Shown here piece by piece: positions 53,646-64,000 of a stretch of DNA of 64,000 nt. The DNA lies in the NCBI RefSeq assembly GCF_000613405.1, contig NZ_BAIX01000005.1:62001-126000 (forward strand), written 5' to 3'. Source of the DNA: Hoylesella enoeca JCM 12259. GTDB taxonomy: Bacteria > Bacteroidota > Bacteroidia > Bacteroidales > Bacteroidaceae. The position numbers and the translations under genes were made by a program. A model generated the notes under the pieces. The model was not told where the DNA came from, made no database searches, and saw nothing but the letters and a program-made list of their open reading frames with translations. Positions within the stretch are counted from its first letter, which is position 1, and the number at the start of each line of letters is the position of its first letter.

Positions 53646-56600
53646 TATTGCTCAATTGTTTCCAAACTTTTGCTGACCAACAGCGCATCGAATTTCACTT
53701 GTGGAAGCTTCACGCGGCGAAGGGCCTTGAAATGAATGACGAACAGGGGTGTGTCGCCATTGAGAATGGACCGATCGCCGATGTTGACAAAGGTTGGATA
53801 GAGCACTTTCGAACCGTCTTTGTGCAGTCGGTCGTTGGTCATATTCTGCATATCCTTCACCGCCAAAGGCTCGATTCGCGTGAATGTCATTTCTTTTTCG
53901 CTGTACGGAAGAATGAGATTGAGGGCGTTGACAGCTTTCAATGCCTGACCGCGAACGCTGAGACGGATGTCATCGCCCGGTTCATACCGAGCTTTGTCGG
54001 TCTCAATCACAATACTTCCGGCAGGCTTTCGGCCATCGGGAGACACGCCGCCGTCTAACTTCACGGCCACTTCGGAGATGTCGGCAGCATCGATTAGGCC
54101 GTTGCCATTAATGTCTCCCTTGCTGATATAACCATCGAAATCGGGATCTCCGCGGCGCAATCCGGTATAATTCATATACGATGTGAGATCGGCTTGGTCT
54201 ATTTTTCCGTCTTGATTGATGTCACCCGGGATGAGCGGGCGTGTTCCCGGCACTTTGAATACATAGATTTCGCGGCCTGAGAGATATTTGCGTACGGCAT
54301 CGGTCACGGTGAGACGGATATAGCGTGCCGTCGGATGATTCTCGAAGATTGTCTCTTTGGCAGCGTCATCGGCAGTCCACGAGAATGGAACGGGTGTACT
54401 CCACTGTCGGCCGTCGGCGCTGACGGCAATGCTTCCGGTAAGGAATGTGCCGGCGCCTCCGCCTTCGCGGGGCAGGTATTGCAGTTTGTCGAGCTGGCAG
54501 ACGGCGTGCAAATCGATTGTCAGCTCAAACGGTTTGCCGCTCTTGTCCATTGTTGCGAACCAGATATCGCCCTTATCCGAGAAATCGAACAGCCGTGAAA
54601 TTTCGTGGTCTTCGGCATCGGAAACGCTCGATTTGCCTGTAATGCCGTGGAGTGCATCGGCCAACGGGTCGGCCAGTGTGCGTGCCTCGAACGGCGACCA
54701 AGCTGAAACACCGCTCTTGTTGACGGCCCGTACCTTGTATATATAGGTAGTCTCGGGCTTCAAATCCGTGAAAAGCAGGGAGGTATCACGAATCGTCGAG
54801 TAAGTCATTCCATTGAATTCGATTTCATAGTAGTCTGCACCTGGCACACGTTTCCACGTCGGTGTGAGTGCATAAGGTGTGGTGTCGGCAGGTTTTACGC
54901 CTGCTTCACGGGGCGGAATCAAGCTGCCTGTCTGCCGTTTCAGCTTGTCTGCCACGGCAAACCGATAGCCGTCGATGTGTAATGACACACTGTTGCGGGT
55001 AATGTCAGTTGCTTGCAGGTGTACGAGCAACTGCGGATTCTTGGTAATCTTGACCTTGGCGAAATCGCTTCCGGGCGTAGCAAAACGGTTGAGTTGCGGT
55101 TCGGCGTCATAAAACCAGGCGTTGTCCGTGCGGAGCAAAGCCTCGCGTGAGGAAACCGCTTGCAACGAAATGCGGTTACGCTTGCCGCCGATGAAAGCGC
55201 GAATGGCTTGGGGACGAGCCGTGAGATTGACCACGAAGAGTGTCGATTTGTTCTTCGCCATTTCTCGGAAATGACCTGTCGTAGGATGAACGGTGATGTC
55301 GCAGCGACCGTTGGAGGTAGATGACGATTCGATGAGTGTTTCTGAGAAAGCTCCGTTCAGGTAAGCATCAGTGGTTCCGTCGTCGTCATACTCTGTGAAA
55401 GAGCTCTTCCCATCAGGATAAAGCTCGTAGATACGCGTGCGATAATCAATTTGCGAAGGATTGTTCGATGGTTTTGCCATCGGCAGAATGGCTCCGGGAC
55501 GAACGAAAAGAGGTAGCTTCCAGAGCGGCGCATCGTAGTTGTTGATAAGTTGGCCGCCCTCGAATACATCGCCGTTGAAATAATCTATCCATCGCCCTTG
55601 TGGCAGATAAATGCCGTTTCGGATGTCGTTGCCGAGCGAATCGGGGCGAGTGGACTGATAAATCGGCGCTACCAAAAAGCTCGGCCCATACATATACTGG
55701 TATCGGGTGTCGCTGCCGTGGGTGTAATCATTGGGAATTTCGAGGAACATCGCACGCATCAGCGGCTTCCCGAAACACGCTTCGCGCGCTACGGAATAGG
55801 TGTATGGTAGGAGCATCGACTTGAATTTGAGATAGCTCCGATTGATAGATGCAGCCGGTTCACCCAAAATGTGCGGATATTTCGGAGTCGCTCCCCAGCC
55901 GTCCATATTGAGTTGCATCGGTGTAAAGGTCTTCCATTGGAAATCTCGAATATTGACTGCGATGTCGTTTCCGCCGAAAATACCGTCCATATCGGATGTA
56001 ACGTTGCTCAAACCGGACAGTCCTGCACCTACGTATGTGGGTATATGGAAACGGATATACTCCCATTTGCCGCCTGTTTGGTCGCCTGTCCACACACCGG
56101 CATAGCGTTGCGTGCCTGCCCATCCGTCCAAAGTGATGATAAATGGGCGTGCATTGCTACCGTAATAAGGCATTATCTGTGCCACGTCGCAATGCCGTTG
56201 AGTCCGAACGAATAGCCGTCGCCTACCCAGCAACGTCTGTTTTGAGTACGCGAACACCTGCATCGCGTACTTCTTTGACGATGTCGCGCTGGAGAAGAGC
56301 GCTTACCCCGTCTACGGGATGCAGCTTCGATTGGGTCCAAAGACCGATTTCCACCCCGTGCTTACGGGCATATCGACCGAGATTTTTTAGGTTTTCGATG
56401 TTCCCGTCGAGTGTTTCCGTCTGCCCGTAACCAGCTCCGTAGCCGTCATTAGGCAACAACCAGCCCAAGGGCATATCGTGTTTGTGATAACGATCGATGA
56501 CAGCCCGCGCCGAGAACTGATAATTATCGCGCTCGCCATTGAGGCTCTCGCGAATGCCTCCGTTATCTTTCTGGCTTTCGACATACCGCTTTCCGTCTTC

Positions 56601-57467
56601 CATCAGAATGCCCTTTGCAGGGTTATCCGACGTTTTCCAGAAGTCGCGATTATAAGCATTGAGGTGCCCTTCGTAGAAAGCAAATTTGGGAAGAAGCACG
56701 GGACGCCCTGTGAGTTGGTAATAATCGGCGAGCAACGACGCTGGATCGTTGTCGACGAAGATAAAGATGTCTAAGTAAGGAGAGTCGTGCGAAATGCCGA
56801 CAACACCTTTCTGCGTTGCACCGAAGTCATAACGGCCGGGTGCAAAGGTGTAACCCATCAATGCATAGCCGCCTGTCGACCAGTAAAACGGTGCGGGTGA
56901 AGCCACGCCTCCGTCTGTCCAGCTGTTCGTATTGACGATTTCGACCTGTTGGCCTTTATGCGAAAAGCGCCCGTTTTGTACGCCGCCGCCATAGAAATAC
57001 TCGTCTTTCTGTTCGCAGAAAGCCATTGTGTAACGGTTGCGTTTGAATTGGACGGGCGATGCCTGGCTTACAACCGTGCGCCCGTTGCGCAGATCTGTGA
57101 TGCGGAACAGTGCCGACTTCCGATCGAAGTCGATGCAAACACACGGCGAACTTACCGTGAGCGAGCGCTCATTGCGTGTCAACGACAGAGTACCTACAGG
57201 CTTTCGAGGTCGGTCTACGAGAATTTTTGCAGGCGGATCGGCTGCCGGATCGCGGACGATTCCGCCGTGATTGTCCTGAAACAGACGGAAAATATTATCC
57301 GAATAAAAGTCGATCGTGAGGCGATGACCGTCTCGATAAAGCACCTCTACGGCCGAAGCGTTGATCTGCCGGATATCTTTCACAGAGTCGTCGGCCGTAA
57401 CGACAGCTGCTGATACCTGTAAAACAGATACCAGCAGCCCACAGATTGTATAAAGAATACGTTTCAT
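53645..57467 (-). CDS. GH31 glycosidase with FN3, discoidin, dockerin and cohesin-like domains, two frameshifts
   Basis: About 1274 codons. From ATG 57465-57467: signal peptide, GH31 N-terminal beta domain (DEYFYGGGVQNGRFSHKGQQVEIVNTN), and catalytic barrel (VRVLKTDVAG ... GYSFGLNGIADVAQIMPYYGSNARPFIITLDGWAGTQRYAGVWTGDQ). Two one-base losses break it, near 56221-56224 (a G run, giving AGVGDGYSFGLNG) and near 56189-56193 (giving GIADVAQIM). Downstream: beta sandwich, an FN3 unit (about residues 862-925), an F5/8C-like module (about 935-1080), a dockerin type I pair (GDINQDGKIDQADL, GDINGNGLIDAADI) and a cohesin-like C-terminal domain (about 1150-1272). It cleaves alpha-linked sugars, probably at the cell surface; exact specificity unknown. 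Its start overlaps the GH35 stop (ATGA). Confidence 0.88.
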
Positions 57468-59331
57468 TCTTTCACCAATTTTTCGAGAACAGGAGTCGTA
57501 ACAGTGGTCACTTGCGTTTTCTTTTCATCATTTTGCTGTTCGAAAATGACGATTTCATTCTTGCCTTTCTTCAAGAAACAGCCCGGCAAATACAACGTTT
57601 GCTGCGGGCCGACACGCCAATACCGTCCCAGATTGATGCCGTTTACGAAGACGATTCCTTTGCCCCAGTGTTCCATGTCGAGGAAAGTATCGCCCGGAGC
57701 AGCCACTTCAAAGGTTCCGCTATACAGCACGGGCAATCCCGAATTGTAACCTCTGGGGAGCGTGTCGACATCAGGTACCGTCATCATTGGCAACTGATAC
57801 ATCTGCCAACCACTCGTGATCTCGTTGCCGTCGATAGTTACCGGACCTGTAATACCTTTGTGATTCTTGGTAATTCGAGCACCGTAGTTGATGCGTCCCA
57901 TATTCTCCACAAGGATGTCGAGCACGCCGTTGAAAGGCACGTCGACCTCAATACTGTCCCGATCGATCACCCGATTGAGTTCGCCCAGCTTCTTCCCGTT
58001 GATGTAAACGAGTGCATAATCGGCCAATCCCGATACTTTCATCAGTCCGCTGATGGGCTGGTTGAAGTGGCGTCGATAGAGAACGTAACCTTGTCCTTGG
58101 TTCAATGCCTCGAAAGTAAGCGGTGTTTCGTTCTCAACGGGTTTCATCTTGCCGAGCATCTGAAATACATCCGCCGTTTTGTTGAGCTGAATCGGCTCGA
58201 GTTTGACAACCGGAATACGCGCAGGAACAGGCGGAACTTTATATGAAACACGCTTGATGAGAAGTTCACGGATAGCATTATACTTCTCGGTAGCCCATCC
58301 GGCTTCGCTGATCGGTGCATCATAGTCGTAGCTGGTCATATCAGGCAGGATATTGGTAGCACTATTATAATTGGCACCTGCGGTGAAACCGAAATTCGTT
58401 CCGCCGTGAACCATATAATAATTGAAGCTCACCCCGCCGTCGAGATACTTCCGGGTTTGCTTCACTACACTTTCAGTTGAGACCTTGGGAAACGGTTCTG
58501 CCCAGTGATCTAACCATCCAGGATAGAACTCGGCGACCATATACGGGCCTTGATTGTTGTGATATTCGTTGACCACTTGTTTGAGTTTGTCTACGTTGCT
58601 TCACCGTTTGCCGTGGGAAGAGCACCTTCTATGGTACCGCCTTCAAACAGCCAGCTGCCGTCGGAAGTAAACATCGGAACATCGAAACCTGCATCCAAGA
58701 GTGTCTGTCGAATCTTAGCGCTGTATGCCTTGTGCGTTTCGAGAGGGATATCTTTACGTTGCGCCACGTAAGAACCGAACTCGTTCTCGGCCTGAACCAT
58801 AATAATCGGACCGCCCTTTGTTATTTGCTGGTCACGCAACTGGTCTGCCAGCTGGTTGATATACACGCGACAAGAGTCGAGAAAGGGCCTATTATCGGTG
58901 CGAATCACCAATCCTTTTGTGTTTTGCAGCCACCAGGGATAGCCGCCAAAATCCCATTCTGCACAGCAATACGGGCCCGGACGCAGGATAACCATCATCC
59001 CTTCTTCGCCCGCTGTCTTGACAAACGTACGTAGATTACGGTTCCCCGACTTCCAGTCCCACACGCCAGGAGCCACCTCGTGATGGTTCCAGAAAACGTA
59101 AGTCGCTACGGCATTGAGGCCCATTGCCTTCATCATCCGCAGTCGGTGACGCCAATACGGTGCCGGAACGCGGGCATAGTGCATTTCGCCTGAATGAATT
59201 TGGATAGGTTTCCCGTCGTAAAGAAAGTTGCCGTTTGCAATGGAAAACGAGTGTTTCACGGGTTTGCCGGCCATCGTTTGACCTGCAATGAGCAGCAGTA
59301 CGGCTGCAAGCAAGAGTTTCAGATGTCTCAT
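57464..59331 (-). CDS. GH35 beta-galactosidase, one frameshift
   Basis: A 622-codon secreted beta-galactosidase. The signal peptide ends near QTMAG. Catalytic region: HSGEMHYARVPAPYWRHRL, RPGPYCCAEWDFGGYPWWL, VQAENEFGSYV (acid/base Glu) and YMVAEFYPGWLDHWAE (nucleophile Glu), then MVHGGTNFGFTAGANY. The C-terminal jelly-roll domains (VYINGKKLGELNR, VFVNGINLGRYWRVGPQQTLYLPG) are typical. The frame stops at 58591; restoring one A (GCAAACG, near 58595) gives NGEANVDKLKQVVNEYHNN and continues to 57464. First gene of a two-gene operon with GH31. Together they suit galactose-containing host glycans. Confidence 0.92.
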
Positions 59332-59607
59332 TATGTGTATCGATTTTATTTGATTTATCGTGCGATTGTTTTGTCAGCGGTGCAGGATTAAGATCTTGCA
59401 AAATTGCAAAAAAAAAGTTGGTTAAGACAAAAGATATTTATTAATATTCCTCAAAAATCCAATTGAGCCAGAACGTTTGAGGATTGATCAATCGTTGATT
59501 GAGGATGAGGCAGAAAAGCAAAAGGCTGTTGCGTGTTTACCACTTTCGGTTGATCGTTTTCGCTCATCTATGCTCTCTCCTTGCAGGGGAGCCGAGAGGG
59601 GTATTGG

Positions 59608-59695
59608 ATTAACCGTTAATCGCACGACAACTAAACGTTAGTTGCACTGCGATTAATGCTTACTTGCAGCGCAACCAACGGTTAATGAGAAATCT
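59608..59695. repeat. 22-bp phased palindrome array 13
   Basis: Units at 59608, 59630, 59652 and 59674 (ATTAACCGTTAATCGCACG, ACTAAACGTTAGTTGCACTG, ATTAATGCTTACTTGCAGCG, ACCAACGGTTAATGAG). The rest of the 440-bp gap between the GH35 and GNAT genes shows no gene. A lone unit of the same type (GCAACTAACCGTTAGTG) lies at 61586-61602. Confidence 0.8.
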
Positions 59696-59772
59696 CTTCA
59701 ATGTCACCTGAAAAGAGAAGGAGAGAGACAACCGATAGAATTTATCAACTGACAATGAGCAACAGTCGACTG

Positions 59773-61538
59773 TCAATTCATCATGAGATTCATCTCGGCA
59801 TGCTCGTTTTGGAATATCAGATCGGCCAATTCGTTGATGGAGAGACGACGGGCATCGGTATCTGGCTCGTCAGTTTGTCTCACTTTTCCTTCGGAAATAA
59901 CATAGTAGGCATTGTTCATTGGGATGTCGTGATCGTTTTCTATGCGTATTGTGCACTGCAAAGACGGGTTTTGTGCGACGTAACTGCGCAGTGCTTTCAA
60001 AGCATTGATCACACGAATCATGCCTTGCACAGGCTCTTCCGAATGCACGGCATCAATTCCCTGTAAGAGGATATCCTCTTTTGCCGTTTCGAAATTGGTT
60101 GATCATGAAGCAAGAAGCATGTTTTTTCGCGTTGCCAACGATCGAACACGGCGAAATCTGTTGCCAAAAGACTTTCCGGATTGGGCAGACATGTGATCTG
60201 TTGAGCATATCCGCACTTGGCGTACCACTCGTAAAGCCAAGGCTCGGCAGGGATTAACGCTGCATAAACCACGTTCTTATAGAAAAGATCGAAGTGTGCC
60301 TGACGCATCAGGTTGTTGCCGATCTCCTGATGACGGTAATCGGGATGCGTGCTTACTCCGCTGATATAGGCGGTTGGAAGCTCTTGTCCATGATATAATA
60401 AGGTGTAAGGCAGCGTCTGCAAAGCCGCTACCACGTGGTGATTCAACTGACAGGTGATATTGTATTTAGGTTTGTAGACACGACTGAAATAGAGGTCTAT
60501 GAACGTGTCTGAATCGTTGAACACCAGCTTCCAAAGGTCGCGCGTCTCCTGTAAGATGCGGTCTTGATCCTCGAATTCGCGCAGCGGATGTTTCTCCATT
60601 ACCGTATTCTTCTCTAAAAGGATATCGGGCTGATAAGAGAGTTTGGCTCTTCGGAGTCCTTCATTACCCATATCCTCCTCGCGATTGATATAGAAATATT
60701 GTTCGGGAAGATGCTTGACAAACTCTTGATTGATGATGGAGAAAGCTCCTTCATAGTTGACATCGGCTTTTTCTACACACACATCGAAGGTGATTTGGTT
60801 GATCGGACAACCGAAAGTGAATGCAACGAGCTGATCGTCGACCCATATCGTGCCACCCGTCAGGCCCAAACGATTCCACCGATGGAACGCCCTCGTCATC
60901 GAACGCAGCTCGATTGACAGGCTTTCATCCAAGTCTTGCTCGTCGGTATCATCTTTGGAAATCTGGCGCCACTGCTTTTCCAGTGCGAGACATTGTGGTA
61001 TCATGTCTTCGGTCAGCGGTCGATAAACGTATTGGGGATAGAGACTTTTGAATTTGTTGATGTGATTTCGCTTGCTCTGCAACTTCTTTCCGGAGAGATT
61101 GACGAGCTTTTCGCGGGTGTAAATATAGTCGGCAAAATCGCGGTTAGGCTCTATTGTGAATGTGTCGGGGAACGACAACTCGATCAAGTCGACCATATAA
61201 TTACACACACCGAGCATCAGAAAGGGGTGGCCCATCGCTATGGAGTCGTCGCGAATGGCGCGAATCACCTCCACAGAACATTCATCGCAGGGCTGCACAC
61301 GATAAGATCCGTCGTCCGTCAACTGTGGTTTGGGAATCGGCATCATGTAAGCGAGATGCCGCCCGGTGTGAAAACGGAATACGAGATAGTCGTTGATAAT
61401 GGCAAATTGCGTGTTATACAGGAAACGCCAACTGATGAGATTGGAGAACGAAAGGTCGCAATTCTGGCGCTCGCCATACAAAGTGAATTGCTGAATAAGT
61501 GTCCGGTCGGCAGTGGACAGGTCTTTGAATTGAATCAT
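59773..61538 (-). CDS. DUF2156/GNAT fusion acyltransferase, one frameshift
   Basis: About 588 codons. The N-terminal half (MIQFKDLSTADRTLIQQFTLYGERQNCDLSFSNLISWRF ... KKLQSKRNHINKFKSLYP ... LEKQWR ... GAFSIINQEFVKHLP) is a DUF2156-type domain related to phosphatidylglycerol lysyltransferases. The next part is a GNAT acetyltransferase (AYISGVSTHPDYRHQEIGNNLMRQAHFDL), followed by a C-terminal sterol-carrier-like segment (LSINELADLIFQNEHAEM). The frame is broken near 60079-60082: restoring one A in CAAAAG gives RQKEDILLQGIDAVHSEEP. Substrates are unknown. Confidence 0.82.
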
Positions 61539-61618
61539 AAGCCGTGAAGTGCATTTGTATTTAACGCAAATTTAAGAAATTATCTGCAACTAACCGTTAG
61601 TGTTCCGATTATTTATTG

Positions 61619-61626
61619 TATTTTTG
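61619..61626 (+). promoter_or_regulatory. -7 element before pta
   Basis: TATTTTTG matches TAnnTTTG; no clear TTTG is found 19-21 bp upstream. The start codon is 70 bp downstream. Confidence 0.4.
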
Positions 61627-61695
61627 CAAAGTGAGAATGACAACTGTATGTCATTCTTCTGACCGAACAATTTTTGAATAACAGAAAACAAACGA

Positions 61696-62712
61696 ATGGA
61701 CTTATTACAGCAGATCGTTGATCGCGCGAAAAGCAACAGACAGCGCATCGTGCTCCCCGAAGCTACGGAGGAGCGCACATTAAGGGCCGCCGACCGAGCT
61801 TTGAGGGATGAAATTGCAGACATTATCCTTATCGGCAATCCCACGGAGATACACAAGTTGGCCGAGGCTTGGGAGCTTTCGAATATCGGGAAAGCCACAA
61901 TCGTAGACCCACTTAACAACCCGAAAGCCGAAGAATACGCCGCTTTGCTGGCCGAACTCCGCAAAAAGAAAGGGATGACGCTTGCCCAAGCGCGTGAGCT
62001 TGTGAAGAATCCGCTCTACTTAGGATGTATGATTATCAAGACCGAAGGTGCCGACGGGCAGATCAGCGGTGCGCTGAGTACGACCGGGGAGACGCTCAGA
62101 CCGGCCCTGCAAATCATTAAGTGCGCACCCGGAGTGACGTGTGTGAGCGGTGCGATGCTACTCATCACCAAGGCGAAACAATATGGCGAAGACGGCATTG
62201 TGGTAATGGGCGACGTGGCAGTAACGCCTATGCCCGACGCAGATCAGCTCTCGCAGATCGCTATTTGCACGGCACAGACGGCACAATGTGTGGCCGGTTT
62301 TGCCGAGCCTCGTGTGGCAATGCTGAGCTTCTCAACAAAAGGCAGCGCCTCGCACGAGGTTGTCGACAAGGTAGTAGAAGCCACTCGGCTCACCAAACAG
62401 CGTGCTCCTGAACTCAAAATAGATGGCGAACTGCAAGCCGATGCTGCCCTTGTGCCCGCCGTCGGACAGAAGAAAGCACCGGGAAGCGCCATTGCCGGCA
62501 ATGCCAACGTGCTCATTGTGCCTAACTTAGAGGTTGGAAACATCGGCTATAAGTTGGTTCAACGTCTCGGCGATGCAATCGCCATCGGGCCAATTCTGCA
62601 AGGAATCGCACGCCCGGTAAATGATTTAAGCCGCGGCTGTAGTATCGATGACATCTATTATATGATAGCCATTACAGCTTGCCAAGCGCAGGATGCCAAG
62701 CTCACTCATTAA
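61696..62712 (+). CDS. pta: Phosphate acetyltransferase
   Basis: A 338-residue enzyme that interconverts acetyl-CoA and acetyl phosphate, feeding acetate and ATP formation with AckA. Typical segments: RIVLPEATEERTLRAADRALRDEIADIILIGNP, CVSGAMLLITK, VAGFAEPRVAMLSFSTKGSA, KIDGELQADAALVPAVGQKKAPGSAIAGNANVLIVPNLEVGNIGYKL and GPILQGIARPVNDLSRGCSIDDI. It is the short form with the catalytic domain only. ackA follows 29 bp downstream. Confidence 0.95.
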   Translation: MDLLQQIVDRAKSNRQRIVLPEATEERTLRAADRALRDEIADIILIGNPTEIHKLAEAWELSNIGKATIVDPLNNPKAEEYAALLAELRKKKGMTLAQARELVKNPLYLGCMIIKTEGADGQISGALSTTGETLRPALQIIKCAPGVTCVSGAMLLITKAKQYGEDGIVVMGDVAVTPMPDADQLSQIAICTAQTAQCVAGFAEPRVAMLSFSTKGSASHEVVDKVVEATRLTKQRAPELKIDGELQADAALVPAVGQKKAPGSAIAGNANVLIVPNLEVGNIGYKLVQRLGDAIAIGPILQGIARPVNDLSRGCSIDDIYYMIAITACQAQDAKLTH

Positions 62713-62741
62713 TTTACAAACTCAAAAACACATCAACTTAT

Positions 62742-63946
62742 ATGAAGATATTAGTTTTAAACTGCGGGAGTTCATCCATTAAATACAAGCTTTACGATAT
62801 GAATGATATGTCCGTATTGGCTGCCGGCGGTGTAGAACGCATCGGTTTAGACGAAGCTTTCATCAAAGTCACGCTGCCCGACGGTGAGAAAAAGAAGATC
62901 ATGCACGATATGCCCGATCACAAAGAGGGCGTAAACTTCGTGTTCAAGTGTCTTCTCGATCCTGAAATCGGCGCAATCAAGAGCCTTGACGAGATAGATG
63001 CCGTAGGCCATCGAATCGTGCAAGGAGGCGACAAATTCTGCGACAGCATCATCGTCGATAAGCAAGTAGAGGCAGGAATAGAGGAACTTTGCGACCTTGC
63101 TCCTGTTCACAACGCCGGTCATTTGCGCGGAATCCGTGCCGTGGATGCCCTGATGCCCAAGACGCCGCAAGTCTGCGTGTTCGACAACGCATTCCATAGC
63201 ACGATGCCCGACTATGCCTATCTCTACGCCATTCCCTATCATTTGTATGAGAAATATCACGTTCGCCGTTACGGTTTTCACGGAACCAGCCACCGATATG
63301 TATCTCAACGCGTGTGCGAATACCTCGGGCGCGACATCAAAACGCAGCGAATCATCACCTGCCACATTGGAAACGGCGCGAGTATATCGGCTGTCAAGTT
63401 CGGCAAATGTGTTGACACATCAATGGGACTCACGCCGTTGGCCGGCGTGATGATGGGTTCTCGCTCGGGCGACATCGATCCTTCGGCCGTCACTTATCTG
63501 ATGGAGAAGCTCGGAAAACAGCCCCAAGAGATGGCCGATTATCTCAACAAAGAGAGCGGAGTGGTGGGAATCACCGGCATATCATCGGATATGCGCGAGA
63601 TCGAAAGTGCCGCAGCAGAAGGCAACGAGCGTGCTCAGCTGGCCTTGAATATGTATAATTATCGCATCAAAAAGTATATCGGAGCTTACGCAGCAGCAAT
63701 GGGCGGTGTCGATATCATCGTCTGGACGGCCGGAGTAGGCGAGAATCAGACCGGCACTCGCCTCGATGCGTGCAGCGACTTGGAGTTCCTCGGCATCAAG
63801 ATCGCCCCCGAAGCCAACAAGGTTCGTGCAAAGAGGCCATCATTTCTACGCCCGACTCGAAGGTAACGGTATGCGTTATCCCCACGGATGAGGAATCGGT
63901 GATTGCCCGAGACACAATGAAGCTCGTGCAGGAAGCCAAGAAATAA
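62742..63946 (+). CDS. ackA: Acetate kinase, one frameshift near the 3' end
   Basis: A 401-codon enzyme converting acetyl phosphate and ADP to acetate and ATP. From ATG 62742: MKILVLNCGSSSIKYKLYD, RYGFHGTSHRYVSQ, THIGNGAS-type CHIGNGASISAVK, GLTPLAGVMMGSRSGDIDPS and GGVDIIVWTAGVGEN. The frame stops at 63866 after VRAKRPSFLRP; restoring one A at 63830-63832 (GCAAAAGAGG) gives VRAKEAIISTPDSKVTVCVIPTDEESVIARDTMKLVQEAKK ending at TAA 63944-63946, the normal C-terminus. Forms an operon with pta. The upstream in-frame ATG at 62679 lies inside pta and is not used. Nothing further is recognised after 63946. Confidence 0.94.
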
Positions 63947-64000
63947 AAATCAATTTGATGCAACCAACCAAACGGAAGGTTGAAACGATGAACCCCGAAA

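Overview
The window looks like chromosome of a Bacteroidales bacterium, most likely Prevotellaceae. The evidence is a SusC/SusD pair, fimbrillin-like lipoproteins, NigD-like, DUF4292, DUF6261-like and PCMD proteins, an HU-related DNA-binding protein, and promoters of the TTTG-N19/20-TAnnTTTG type in front of the tRNAs, ung, dut, fba and others. No rRNA, CRISPR array, insertion sequence or prophage was seen.

Layout. 1-7.3 kb: 3' end of tyrS, a small-peptide gene with a fimbrillin-like lipoprotein gene (locus A), a 41-bp tandem repeat, a DUF6261-like gene, tRNA-Gln, a DUF1893 gene and a NigD-like lipoprotein gene. 7.5-11.5 kb (minus): zinc-ribbon protein, SPFH/SHOCT protein, small membrane protein and M16 peptidase. 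11.8-19.8 kb (plus): flavodiiron protein, mutS-PCMD-phosphoethanolamine transferase with overlapping ends, and class I aldolase. 20-22.9 kb (minus): GH29 fucosidase and a secreted protein. 23.2-28.8 kb (plus): dut-TPR-DUF4292-EnvC-like cluster and an RteC-like domain protein. 28.9-32.2 kb (minus): WbqC-like, a degenerate signal peptidase, lepB and dapB. 32.8-37.8 kb: an isolated susC-susD pair. 38-41.6 kb: recO (minus), tRNA-Glu, rpsT, gyrB. 41.6-44.4 kb (minus): HU-like gene plus fimbrillin locus B. 44.4-51.3 kb: ung, DUF3109, dusB, histidine acid phosphatase, rnr, MaoC. 51.6-59.3 kb (minus): WYL regulator with ADP-ribosylglycohydrolase, then GH31 and GH35 glycosidases. 59.8-61.5 kb: DUF2156/GNAT protein. 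61.7-63.9 kb: pta-ackA.

Functionally this is mostly housekeeping (DNA repair by mutS, ung, dut and recO; gyrase; RNase R; acetate formation by Pta-AckA) mixed with surface functions: fimbrillin-like proteins, SusCD uptake, and secreted fucosidase, beta-galactosidase and GH31 enzymes suited to host-type glycans.

Three patterns cut across the annotation. First, 13 intergenic gaps each hold one array of about four units at a 22-bp step, built on a near-palindrome TTAACSGTTAA/GTTAGTTGC. Second, the two fimbrillin loci, 43 kb apart and facing each other, share a roughly 190-bp leader with a CA repeat, a CGCGCGCG palindrome and a hairpin just before a small-peptide gene. Third, eight otherwise intact genes are broken by single-base losses in short homopolymers (ten events, no insertions), which most likely are sequencing errors; I annotate these genes across the break.
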